The notes beneath the pieces are model-generated. The model was not told where the DNA came from, did no database searches, and saw nothing but the letters and a program-made list of their open reading frames with translations. DNA of 64,000 bases, from NCBI RefSeq assembly GCF_020037475.1, contig NZ_JAIQDB010000001.1, forward strand, positions 806,001-870,000, written 5' to 3'. The stretch is from Sutcliffiella deserti (GTDB lineage: Bacteria; Bacillota; Bacilli; Bacillales; Bacillaceae_I). Positions 9,075 through 16,983 of the stretch are shown piece after piece (the stretch's first letter is position 1; every line of letters starts with the position of its first letter). The translations under genes and the position numbers were made by a program.

Positions 9075-10025
9075 TTATTGATTTGGTAAAAGTCCCGACT
9101 CTTTATATCTATGAATGTGTTCCGCTATTTCTTGCTGGTATTCTTTACTTACCAAAGGGCTAAACTTACCTAAGGAAATTACTTCATCTTCAAAATCAAA
9201 ATATAAATTTCCGGACTCTAATTCACCTGCTAGAAAGCGTTTAGCTACAAGTTCATATAATTCCGGAACATGCTGCACAGTACTTGTTAATACGGTGTAT
9301 TCACCTAAATCTGATTGGTCTGATACAAAACCGATGGCATAAAGTCCTCGATCTTTCAGTGTGTTAATTATAGGTATATTAAACCCATCTCCAGCAGGAT
9401 AGACAACATCTACACCTTTAGCCAACATTCCTTCTAACATGGACCCTGCAATTTCTGGATCATTCCAATCATGTGTGTATTCTATGTAAATATTGGCATC
9501 AGGATTTTCATATAGTGTCCCTTCAAAAAAACCATCTACTTCTGGTTGCCATTCAAAAGCAGCGATAACTCCAATATTATTTGTTTCTGTCATTTTTGCT
9601 GCAACCATACCGCCAAAAAAGCCCATCGCATTTGCTTTGAAATTTAAACTTGTAACATTATTCCCATGGACGTCTGAATTAAAACATACAAAATGTATAT
9701 CCGGGTAGTCTTCTGCTATACGGTTAAACACTTGTGCATATTCACTGCCATGGCCGAATATGAGATTGATTCCTTCTTCGTCGAAATCTTTTACAGCCCT
9801 CTTTATAGCTTCCTCACTCACAATTTCTTCTTGGTAAAAGACATCAACTTCATATTGTGATTGTATCCGCAAAAGTCCCTTATATCCTTTTGTACCCCAT
9901 ACCTGGTCACTAATAGAATCAGGAACCAGCATCCCTACTTTTTGAAGCTCGTTTTCCGGACTGGGTTGTCCACAAGCAGATAATAAGAGAATAAAGAGAA
10001 GTAGTAATCCAATTGGTTTTTTCAT
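9075..10025 (-). CDS. med: Med: BMP-family lipoprotein, positive regulator of comK
   Basis: A 316-aa lipoprotein of the BMP (basic membrane protein/PnrA-like) substrate-binding family. The signal peptide MKKPIGLLLLFILLLSACGQ ends in a lipobox with Cys near residue 19. The rest is a periplasmic-binding fold with segments such as INLIFGHGSEYAQVF and PAGDGFNIPI. A longer frame adds 13 residues, but ATG at 10025 has AAGGTGGTG upstream and places the signal peptide correctly. In B. subtilis, Med acts positively on comK and forms an operon with comZ, as here. Whether it binds nucleosides like other BMP proteins is unknown. Confidence 0.88.
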   Translation of the reverse strand: MKKPIGLLLLFILLLSACGQPSPENELQKVGMLVPDSISDQVWGTKGYKGLLRIQSQYEVDVFYQEEIVSEEAIKRAVKDFDEEGINLIFGHGSEYAQVFNRIAEDYPDIHFVCFNSDVHGNNVTSLNFKANAMGFFGGMVAAKMTETNNIGVIAAFEWQPEVDGFFEGTLYENPDANIYIEYTHDWNDPEIAGSMLEGMLAKGVDVVYPAGDGFNIPIINTLKDRGLYAIGFVSDQSDLGEYTVLTSTVQHVPELYELVAKRFLAGELESGNLYFDFEDEVISLGKFSPLVSKEYQQEIAEHIHRYKESGLLPNQ

Positions 10026-10140
10026 GATGAAACACCACCTTAGTTTCTCGGAAAAAATTCCCATTCTTTCATATATATAAGTACTCTTATATTGTACATG
10101 TCGACATGTAAAAGGAAAAGTTAAATTTTTATGTTAATGT

Positions 10141-10232
10141 TTTTACAAGGCTCTTTTCTTAAAGATTGTTTCTATAAGCCTGTAAAAAATATGTGAAAAA
10201 GCAACAATCAATGCTAAGAAAGCCTTTTACAA
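10141..10232. repeat. Short hairpin-ended repeat (about 92 bp)
   Basis: The two ends are imperfect inverted repeats: AAGGCTCTTTTCTTA followed by GATTGTT (about 10147-10170) and, read on the other strand, AAGGCTTTCTTA followed by GATTGTTGC (about 10226-10202). It abuts the 3' end of yjaV. The end sequence recurs at 53897-53866 and, less well, near 25112, so this looks like a dispersed element family. Confidence 0.55.
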
Positions 10233-10241
10233 TGCAGATAA

Positions 10242-11024
10242 TCAAAAATCTAACTTTAAACTTTCCTCTGTCGTATTTCTTTGCTTTGCTAAAGCTTTTT
10301 TTACACTTATAGAAGAAGATACATAATAAACATTTCTTGTTTCCTCTTCTTTCTTAAGTTTTTTGGGAAATTCTTTATCTTTTATCTTTAGTTCTAATTC
10401 TGCAGCAATTTCCGCTAGTGTACCTTTATCTCTATTTACTAATGTAACAGAAGTACTAACTTGAGTGTTCTCGCTTATTGTAAAAATTGCTTCTACAAGA
10501 TCTTCTACATATAGAATATCATCATTTAATATCTCTCTTTTTTCTAATTGATTATTATTTAATAGTTCGATTATTCTCTGCTGTATTGTCTCACTTTCCG
10601 GCTGCCAAGGGCCATAAGCGGATGGATGATACACAGAAAATATATTTGAGTGATTGGTTATGTCTTGGAATTCAGCTACATCGAGGTTGTTGGCTATGGG
10701 AGAAACTAGAAGAATCTTTTGTGTCTTATCAAGTAGCGGTTTTAGCCTCTCCATAGCATTTCTCTCTAAACTTTCCTCACTTTCAAAACAAAAGTAAGCA
10801 ATTTCAAAAGACCTATCTTTCAACTCTATACCACGCTCTAAGCTATCAAGATTAAAATAGTTAAAATAGGCATTCCGTCCAATTTCCATTAGCTTTTTTT
10901 CCGCTTGATCGTTTTCCTTTTCACTAAATTCTAAGCCGAAGACCTCTACTTCCATGCTAATCAGTTTCTGACAAAGTGAAAAACCAATAAAGTTAGTTGC
11001 ACCTATCACTAAAGCATTTTTCAT
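10242..11024 (-). CDS. yjaV: YjaV-like NAD(P)-binding Rossmann-fold protein
   Basis: A 260-aa protein beginning MKNALVIGATNFIGFSLCQ, a glycine-rich dinucleotide-binding motif (GATNFIG) of the extended SDR/epimerase type. Later a YHPSAYGPWQP segment resembles the post-catalytic region of NAD-dependent epimerases, but a clear YxxxK pair is not seen, so it may be an atypical or non-catalytic member. GGAGTG lies 7 bases before ATG 11024. It lies between yjaU and med as in B. subtilis. The substrate is unknown; proximity to med does not prove a link to competence. Confidence 0.7.
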   Translation of the reverse strand: MKNALVIGATNFIGFSLCQKLISMEVEVFGLEFSEKENDQAEKKLMEIGRNAYFNYFNLDSLERGIELKDRSFEIAYFCFESEESLERNAMERLKPLLDKTQKILLVSPIANNLDVAEFQDITNHSNIFSVYHPSAYGPWQPESETIQQRIIELLNNNQLEKREILNDDILYVEDLVEAIFTISENTQVSTSVTLVNRDKGTLAEIAAELELKIKDKEFPKKLKKEEETRNVYYVSSSISVKKALAKQRNTTEESLKLDF

Positions 11025-11118
11025 ACTACTTCACTCCAACCATTTGTTTAGATATTGTATCGTATGCATACAAAAATAAATATAGTCCCTATCATATGTA
11101 CATCCTGATAGAGACTAG

Positions 11119-11856
11119 CTATAAATACTGTTCATATTTTCTAAAAAATTGACAAATTGAGCTTGCATAGGCGTATCTTTTTTCAATTAAATGGTAAGTA
11201 ACGATGATAGGAACTCCCATTTTTCGTCTATATTCTTCATATGCTTTGCAATGTAGGTTAGGGTCAAAAGTATTGTTGGTAGTCGTTTGCCATATTTTAA
11301 CTGGTTTGTCGCTTTGGAAATTTTTAAGAGCAGGGAAATCTCGATAATCATCAATCTGGTCTATAGAAATGTTATATGCATTAGCCAATTCTTTTTTTAA
11401 TTTTTTGTAGAAAAACTTTCTATCCTTTTCATGGTTCATTTGTACTTGTAAATTAATGCAAGGATTAATAAGGGCTATGGAGCGAATGTTTCCTGGCATC
11501 ATATCAGCTAATTGAAGGGCAGTGAGCGCTCCCATTCCTTCTGCTAAAATATGAATCTTTTCATTCAGAATTTCTTGTTTTTGTATATAATGATAAAGTT
11601 GCCTCGCCTGGTTTACAGATCTGGTACTCCCCCAATGGGCTCCGAAAAGATTAGAGTAGAATACGGTATAACCTGCTTCAACTATTTCATTGATGATACG
11701 ATTCCTTCCTATATGCTGAATCCATAGACTATTAAACTCATCAACAAAATGATTGGTATCTCCTATTATCAAAACCCCAAATCCATTGGGCTTTTCAGGT
11801 ACATGCACTGCATTCCATTCTCCGCCCATTTGAAAAAAGCGTACACTAACATCCAT
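11119..11856 (-). CDS. yjaU: YjaU-like alpha/beta-hydrolase-fold protein
   Basis: A 245-aa protein with an alpha/beta-hydrolase layout: N-terminal strands GFGVLIIGDTNHF, a nucleophile-elbow-like AEGMGALTAL near residue 110 and a late YHLIEKRYAYAS segment. The elbow is GxGxG rather than GxSxG, so the usual serine is missing and catalysis is uncertain. GAGGTGAG precedes ATG 11856. It is probably co-transcribed with yjaV, 94 bases downstream. Assignment to YjaU is by position, length and fold. Confidence 0.6.
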   Translation of the reverse strand: MDVSVRFFQMGGEWNAVHVPEKPNGFGVLIIGDTNHFVDEFNSLWIQHIGRNRIINEIVEAGYTVFYSNLFGAHWGSTRSVNQARQLYHYIQKQEILNEKIHILAEGMGALTALQLADMMPGNIRSIALINPCINLQVQMNHEKDRKFFYKKLKKELANAYNISIDQIDDYRDFPALKNFQSDKPVKIWQTTTNNTFDPNLHCKAYEEYRRKMGVPIIVTYHLIEKRYAYASSICQFFRKYEQYL

Positions 11857-12097
11857 TTCTACTCACCTCGCCTTCAGTTACATACTTGTATAGTACTATG
11901 CTATGTAAACCACCTTCTAGCTGCTAAAGGCAAAAGACTGAAATTCCATGAGAATCAGCCTAAAGTTTAATGTTGTCTTTCCTATGCACTATCTCTTGCA
12001 AGAGTTTCAGCCATCTTTCCGAACAACAGCTAGAGGCAACGAGTATCAAAGGGGTACTTTTTAAAGAAATCGGGTATTTTGGGATACCATTAAACAC

Positions 12098-12226
12098 CGC
12101 TGTTGATCTCCACGCAAGGCTCCGCGTCCGCGGGGCGCTTGGGAAGCCTCCTCGGCTAGCGCCTGCGGGGTCTTCCCTAAGCACTACCTCCCGCTGGAGT
12201 CTCCGCCTTTCGTTCCGAACAACTGC
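12098..12226 (-). repeat. GC-rich dispersed repeat, reverse orientation
   Basis: This copy reads on the - strand. It shares with the copy at 12448 the blocks CCGCGGAC, GAGGAGGCTTCCC, ACCCCGCAGGCGC and CAGCGGTGTTTA. It is markedly more GC-rich than the surrounding DNA. Open frames crossing it are not considered genes. Confidence 0.65.
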
Positions 12227-12390
12227 TAGGGGTAACGAGAATCATAGGAGTACTCTTTAAAGCAATCGGATATTTAGGGATTCCATTGAACAATTATATT
12301 ATAGTAGCGTCAAATACATTTGATAGCCGAACATCTAAAATGAATTACAACAGGGAGTTTAACGGAACCTTATCTATTTCATTATAGAAT

Positions 12391-12918
12391 CAAGTGAAAA
12401 CTTCCTTAAGGCTGATAATAAAACCCTCAACTACAAAGTCCTCCCCCCTGTGGATTGGAGTGGAAGGTGATCGACTCCTGCGGGCGATAGCGGTAGACGG
12501 GAGACCCCACAGGCACAGCCGAGGAGGCTCCCGCACCGCCCCGCGGAAAGCGATCACCTGCAACGAAAAGGAACAGGGAGTTTTCTCGCAACCCTACTGG
12601 TTAGCCTTTTAAGTGAAAACTTCGATTAAGCCTGCAAATAAAGCCCTCAACTATAAAGTATTCCACCCTGTGGATTGGTGTGGAAGGTGATCGACTCCGG
12701 CGGGCGATAGCGGTAGACGGGAGACCCCACAGGCGCAGCCGAAGAGGCTCCCGCACCGCCCCGCGGAAAGCGATCACCTGCACGAAAAGGAACAGGGTGT
12801 TATCCGAAACCTTATCTATTTTCAGGGAAGTTTCAAGTGAAAACTTCCAAAACCTAAAAATAAAGTCAACAGCTATAAAGTGCTCCCCCCTGTGAAACGA
12901 AAAGGAACATGGTGTTTA
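12391..12918 (+). repeat. Three tandem copies of a roughly 220-bp unit; two carry the GC-rich core, the third lacks it
   Basis: Units start with AAGTGAAAACTTC at about 12391, 12610 and 12836. In units 1 and 2 an AT-rich flank (AAAGCCCTCAACTATAAAG type) leads into CTGTGGATTGGAGTGG, then a core of about 100 bp with dyad symmetry (GGTGATCG...CGATCACC) and ends ACGAAAAGGAACAGGG. In unit 3 the flank and the tail are present, but CTGTG joins directly to AAACGAAAAGGAAC at 12890-12912, so the core is absent. Confidence 0.75.
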
Positions 12919-12926
12919 ACCGAAAA

Positions 12927-13064
12927 CTAACTATTTTCAGGTAGCTCCTGCCTCAAACGATTTAACGTTTCCACCCCAAGCTCTGTTAAATTACTCTCCT
13001 CTTGAGCTTGCAGCATCTCCAGCTCCTGGATTACCCTCTCCTGGCTCTTATCCTCACTGCTCAT
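12927..13064 (-). CDS. Small acidic protein of 45 residues, unknown
   Basis: A short ORF starting MSSEDKSQERVIQELEMLQA. It has AAGGAGATG 8 bases before ATG 13064 and ends at TAG 12927. The protein is acidic and probably helical, with no signal peptide. It lies between the tandem repeat and yjzD, divergent to yjzD. The last codons touch the end of the third repeat unit (ACTATTTTCAGG also occurs in the repeat flank). The good ribosome site and amphipathic pattern support expression, but there is no homology evidence. Confidence 0.5.
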   Translation of the reverse strand: MSSEDKSQERVIQELEMLQAQEESNLTELGVETLNRLRQELPENS

Positions 13065-13257
13065 CAATTTAACATCTCCTTTTATGGACAATTATAATAA
13101 TTTTACATTTATTATATGCGCTACTTGTGGTAAAATATCCTCTGTATAGATAAGCGATTGTCCTTCTCCGCTTAGAAAACGGATGAATCGTCAAAGCCTA
13201 TCACAATAAATCACTAAACTTTAAACTTCATATCAAAAGAATGGAGGGGAAGTCAAG

Positions 13258-13440
13258 ATGCGTGCATTTTGGACTATTTTCTGGTCACTTCTTCTAATAA
13301 ACATGGTTTCTTATGTTGTCGCTAACATGCAAGGTGATACATACAACTACCTTTTGTCTTCAGCAGTTGCTGTAGTCTTTGCTATTGTAGTTATGCTAGT
13401 AGGGAAAGCGTTGCCAAACGAACCAGTAGAGAAACACTAA
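13258..13440 (+). CDS. yjzD: YjzD-like small membrane protein (DUF2929)
   Basis: A 60-aa protein with two predicted membrane helices (about residues 4-21 and 30-51) and a short charged tail, matching the DUF2929/YjzD pattern. ATG 13258 follows a GGAGGGGAAG site. It is a single-gene unit with its own terminator and is convergent with clpB. B. subtilis has yjzD in the same neighbourhood. Function unknown. Confidence 0.78.
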   Translation: MRAFWTIFWSLLLINMVSYVVANMQGDTYNYLLSSAVAVVFAIVVMLVGKALPNEPVEKH

Positions 13441-13461
13441 TCGTAGAATATTTTATACAGA

Positions 13462-13497
13462 AAAGAACTTGTTCATTGGACAAGTTCTTTTTCTTTC
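13462..13497 (+). terminator. Terminator of yjzD
   Basis: Stem AAAGAACTTGT (13462-13472) / ACAAGTTCTTT (13480-13490) is followed by TTTCTTT. The left side is A-rich, so it may also act on clpB transcripts from the other side. Confidence 0.85.
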
Positions 13498-13505
13498 CCC
13501 ATTAA

Positions 13506-16097
13506 TTAATTAGTCACTAGGTCTAATTTTCCTGCTTTTAAATCAATAATTATTTTTTGAAAATCACAGATTGTCCCTTTAATAATCTCTTTCGCAATTA
13601 AGGTCTCGACATGTTTTTGGATATACCTTTTTAACGGCCTTGCTCCATAAACCGGATCAAAGGCGCTTTCAACGATATGCTTCTTTGCTTCTTCTGTAAT
13701 ATTTAACGTTAAATGCTTATCTGCCAATCTTTTTTGAAGTTCTCCTAATAACTTTTCCACAATCATTCCAATATTGGTTTTTGTCAACGGAGAAAAAATG
13801 ACGGTGTCATCAATACGGTTCAATAGTTCTGGTCTAAAATGTCCTTTTAATAATTGAATTACCTTGTCTTTAGTCTCTTCTGAAAGCTCCTCTGTTGAGG
13901 ACTCTAATAAGTAGTGTGATCCCAGATTCGATGTCATGATGATTACGGTATTTTTAAAATCCACGGTTTTCCCTTGAGAATCCGTTACTCTACCTTCATC
14001 AAGCAACTGAAGTAACAGGTTAAAAACATCCGGATGTGCCTTTTCTATTTCATCCAATAAGACAACCGAATACGGCTTTCTTCTTACTGCTTCTGTTAAC
14101 TGACCACCCTCATCATATCCAACATAACCAGGAGGTGCTCCAATTAATCTGGAGATAGAATGCTTTTCCATGTATTCGGACATATCCAAACGTATGATTT
14201 GGTCTTCGTTATCGAATAAAGAATGTGCAAGCGCTTTTGCAAGCTCTGTTTTTCCCACCCCAGTCGGTCCTAAGAAAATAAAGGACCCTATTGGACGATT
14301 AGGATCTTTAATTCCTGCCCTCGCGCGAATCACAGCTTCTGATACTAACTGAACGGCTTCTTCCTGCCCTACTACTCGTTTGTGTAAAATAGATTCTAGT
14401 TTAAGGAGCTTTTCTCTTTCTCCTTCTACAAGCTTAGTGACTGGGATACCCGTCCATTTTGCTACAATTCCTGCTATTTCTTCATCTGTTACTTCTTCTC
14501 TTAAAAGTCTGTTAGATGTGTTCTCTCGCTTTGCTTGCTCCTCAAGCTCCGATAGCTCTTTTTCTATTGCTGGAATCTTTCCATGACGAAGTTCCGCTGC
14601 CTTATTTAGATCATAGTTACCTTCCGCTGCTTCTAAGTCTCTTTTAGCTGTCTCAAGTTCTTCACGTTTTTCCCTAACGTATTGGATGGAATCTTTTTCG
14701 AGCTGCCATTGTACCTTCATCCCAGAATAATGTTCCTTTAAATCCGCTAACTCTTTCTGCAGAAGCTCTAAGCGATCCAAACTTGCTTGATCTTTTTCCT
14801 TTTTTAACGCTGCTTCTTCAATTTCTAATTGCATTATTTTTCTAGTAACTTCATCTAATTCGGATGGCATTGAATCAATCTCAGTACGAATCATCGCACA
14901 TGCTTCATCTACGAGGTCTATGGCTTTATCAGGCAAAAATCGTTCTGAAATATATCTGTCAGAAAGAACAGCCGACGATACGATTGCCCGGTCATGAATA
15001 TTTACTCCGTGGTGAATTTCGAATCGTTCCTTTAAGCCACGTAAAATTGAGATGGTATCTTCGACAGTAGGCTCTTCTACCATTACCTGTTGAAAACGGC
15101 GTTCAAGGGCTGGGTCTTTCTCGATATACTGACGATGTTCATTCAAAGTTGTGGCACCTATGCAATGTAATTCCCCACGGGCAAGCATTGGTTTCAGCAT
15201 ATTCCCAGCATCCATTGCTCCATCAGTTTTGCCAGCACCTACAATGGTGTGTAATTCATCAATAAATAATAAAATTCTGCCTTCACTCTTTTTTATTTCC
15301 TGCAGGACAGCCTTTAATCTTTCTTCAAATTCTCCTCGAAATTTTGCCCCAGCAATTAGCGAGCTTAAATCTAAAGAAAAAATCGTTTTATCTTTTAACC
15401 CTTCTGGTACATCTTTTTTTACAATTCGCTGCGCAAGACCCTCGACAATGGCTGTTTTTCCGACCCCAGGCTCACCTATTAAAACGGGATTATTTTTCGT
15501 TTTTCTTGAGAGAATCCGAATTACTCTTCTTATCTCTTGGTCCCTTCCGATAACAGGATCTACTTTCCCAGTTTTAACCTCTTCAACCAAATCCCTACCG
15601 TATTTCTTTAATACTTCATACGTATTTTCCGGTTCCTGGTTTGTCACCTTTTGATTCCCCCTAATTTCTAAAATAGCTTCTTTAAGCTGTGCGTCTGAAA
15701 ATGATAATTTCCTAAAAAGTTCTTTCCACTCTTGAGTAGCTGAGGAAGATTGGAGTAGGGCCAGTAGAACATGTTCAATGGATAAAAAATCATCCTCCCA
15801 CTCTTGTTTCCAAATTTCTGCCTCATTGAACACTTTTTGAAGCTGGCTGCCGACAAAAACATCTACCTTTCCACTAATTTCTGCTTTTCTTTTCAGTAGT
15901 ATGTTTAGTTCAGTTACGAGGCTATTTATATCAAGATTTATTTTTTCAAAAATTCTTCTGCCTAAACCGTCTGATTGATCCACTATTGCAAGCATAAGGT
16001 GTTCCGCCTCTATTTGCTGGTGATGAAATTTTTCCGCTATGTTTTTCGATTTTACAAGGGCTTCCTGCAATTTGGTAGTCATGTTATTAACGTTCAT
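13506..16097 (-). CDS. clpB: ATP-dependent disaggregase ClpB
   Basis: A full-length 863-aa AAA+ chaperone that extracts proteins from aggregates together with DnaK. Visible in order: Clp N-domain (about 1-150); first nucleotide-binding domain with Walker [10 protein letters not shown] near 205 and Walker B LLFIDELH; a long coiled-coil M-domain (about 400-525) rich in E/K/L; second nucleotide-binding domain with Walker [10 protein letters not shown] and Walker [13 protein letters not shown]-terminal D2-small domain. The M-domain separates ClpB from ClpC, and no ClpP-binding loop is seen. ATG 16097 follows AGGGGGTG. A CtsR-type operator sits in the promoter. B. subtilis 168 itself lacks clpB, so this gene is an addition to that synteny. 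Confidence 0.96.
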   Translation of the reverse strand: MNVNNMTTKLQEALVKSKNIAEKFHHQQIEAEHLMLAIVDQSDGLGRRIFEKINLDINSLVTELNILLKRKAEISGKVDVFVGSQLQKVFNEAEIWKQEWEDDFLSIEHVLLALLQSSSATQEWKELFRKLSFSDAQLKEAILEIRGNQKVTNQEPENTYEVLKKYGRDLVEEVKTGKVDPVIGRDQEIRRVIRILSRKTKNNPVLIGEPGVGKTAIVEGLAQRIVKKDVPEGLKDKTIFSLDLSSLIAGAKFRGEFEERLKAVLQEIKKSEGRILLFIDELHTIVGAGKTDGAMDAGNMLKPMLARGELHCIGATTLNEHRQYIEKDPALERRFQQVMVEEPTVEDTISILRGLKERFEIHHGVNIHDRAIVSSAVLSDRYISERFLPDKAIDLVDEACAMIRTEIDSMPSELDEVTRKIMQLEIEEAALKKEKDQASLDRLELLQKELADLKEHYSGMKVQWQLEKDSIQYVREKREELETAKRDLEAAEGNYDLNKAAELRHGKIPAIEKELSELEEQAKRENTSNRLLREEVTDEEIAGIVAKWTGIPVTKLVEGEREKLLKLESILHKRVVGQEEAVQLVSEAVIRARAGIKDPNRPIGSFIFLGPTGVGKTELAKALAHSLFDNEDQIIRLDMSEYMEKHSISRLIGAPPGYVGYDEGGQLTEAVRRKPYSVVLLDEIEKAHPDVFNLLLQLLDEGRVTDSQGKTVDFKNTVIIMTSNLGSHYLLESSTEELSEETKDKVIQLLKGHFRPELLNRIDDTVIFSPLTKTNIGMIVEKLLGELQKRLADKHLTLNITEEAKKHIVESAFDPVYGARPLKRYIQKHVETLIAKEIIKGTICDFQKIIIDLKAGKLDLVTN

Positions 16098-16118
16098 TCA
16101 AACACCCCCTGATAAAAG

Positions 16119-16174
16119 TTTGACCATTTCTGACCTATGTAATTATTATAATCCAAAAAACGTCATCCTATCAA
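16119..16174 (-). promoter_or_regulatory. clpB promoter with CtsR operator
   Basis: On the - strand, TTGATA (16174-16169), an 18-bp spacer and TATAAT (16150-16145) form the likely promoter. GGTCAGA-AAT-GGTCAAA (16135-16119) follows at once, matching the CtsR heptad repeat with one difference. It would cover the start site, so class III heat-shock repression of clpB is expected. The -35 falls inside the loop and stem of the yjzC terminator hairpin. Confidence 0.85.
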
Positions 16175-16187
16175 CTAGGATGACGTT
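16154..16187 (-). terminator. Terminator of yjzC
   Basis: A perfect 12-bp stem AACGTCATCCTA (16159-16170) / TAGGATGACGTT (16176-16187) has a 5-base loop and a T-run (six T) on the - strand. It stops transcription entering clpB from yjzC. Confidence 0.88.
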
Positions 16188-16253
16188 AGCTACTTAAAGC
16201 AAGACTTAGCATTTAAAAATCATGCATGTTACAATCTGAAATTGCTTCCTAAC

Positions 16254-16433
16254 TTAAGGTCTACGTTTTTTTGCCCATAAACGATTATGGTTAGAAGTTT
16301 CAGGAAAAGTGTCTCCTGCTTTCATGTCTAACCTTTTTGGGTTCTTCACCATACTTCCTGTTTCACCTATTTCCAAGTAGATTCCATTGTTTGGAGCTTT
16401 TTGCCCAGGTTTAAATTGCTGATTTTGGCCCAC
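16254..16433 (-). CDS. yjzC: YjzC-like small protein
   Basis: A 59-residue protein starting with GTG (VGQNQQFKPGQKAPNNG) and containing YLEIGETGS, DMKAGDTFPETSNHNRLW and a basic tail AKKRRP. An AGGAGG site lies 7 bases before the GTG at 16433, which fixes the start. The whole length resembles the YjzC family of Bacillus; the GQ(x)FKPG and AGDxFP pattern is its hallmark. It is followed by a perfect terminator. Function unknown; soluble and basic. Confidence 0.8.
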   Translation of the reverse strand: MGQNQQFKPGQKAPNNGIYLEIGETGSMVKNPKRLDMKAGDTFPETSNHNRLWAKKRRP

Positions 16434-16592
16434 GCGATTACCTCCTATTAAAAGAACTTCTTGTCAACACTGTAGGTACTGGAGTTTTCTTGAGACAGTT
16501 AATCTCTTTCTCTATTCTGCCCAATCAGCCTCTTTTTGATGTAATGGTTTTAATTCTGAATATAAAAGCCAAGTTGGTATGTGTGTTGGTGG

Positions 16593-16904
16593 TCAGTCTG
16601 TTACATTTAATGCGATTTTGGCAAGTCTTGACATTCTTTCTTTGCCCCATGGCGGATTAAATGTGATGTTAACATTAACTTCGTTCACTTCTTCGATCGG
16701 TGATAACTTTTTCTTAACATCATCGACAATTTCGCCTGCAAGTGGACAACCAATGGAAGTTAATGTCATGGTTACTAGCACATCATTGTTTTCTTCCATT
16801 TCTACATCGTATACTAGCCCTAAGTTAACAATATCTACACCTAGTTCAGGGTCTTCTACTTCGGATAAGTATTCCATTATCTTGCTTTTTAATGCTTCTT
16901 CCAT
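16593..16904 (-). CDS. yitW: YitW: MIP18/PaaD-family Fe-S assembly-type protein
   Basis: A 103-aa member of the MIP18/DUF59 family, related to SufT and PaaD and linked to iron-sulfur cluster maturation. The conserved VEDPELGVDIVNLGLVYDV segment (residues about 16-34) and the cysteine-bearing TSIGCPLAGEI motif are present. A longer frame adds 25 residues, but ATG 16904 has GGAGAG 8 bases upstream and fits the usual size. It lies 79 bases after yitV on the same strand. The precise target of YitW is not established. Confidence 0.85.
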   Translation of the reverse strand: MEEALKSKIMEYLSEVEDPELGVDIVNLGLVYDVEMEENNDVLVTMTLTSIGCPLAGEIVDDVKKKLSPIEEVNEVNVNITFNPPWGKERMSRLAKIALNVTD

Positions 16905-16983
16905 TTTAATCTCTCCTTTAATTTTTATTGCTTTTTTGCTACTTTTAAGACGATTACAATCACTTTTAATAAAAACCATCCCT

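Noticed and set aside
12394-12895. Open frames of 60-72 codons with GDRLLRAIAVDGRPHR-like sequence
   Set aside because: They lie on the GC-rich repeat cores and appear only because these are GC-rich and stop-poor; they have no start signals and recur with each repeat copy.
15151-15654. 167-codon open frame on the + strand inside clpB
   Set aside because: It is antisense to the highly conserved first AAA domain of clpB, has no ribosome site and an S/F/P-rich composition typical of a shadow frame.
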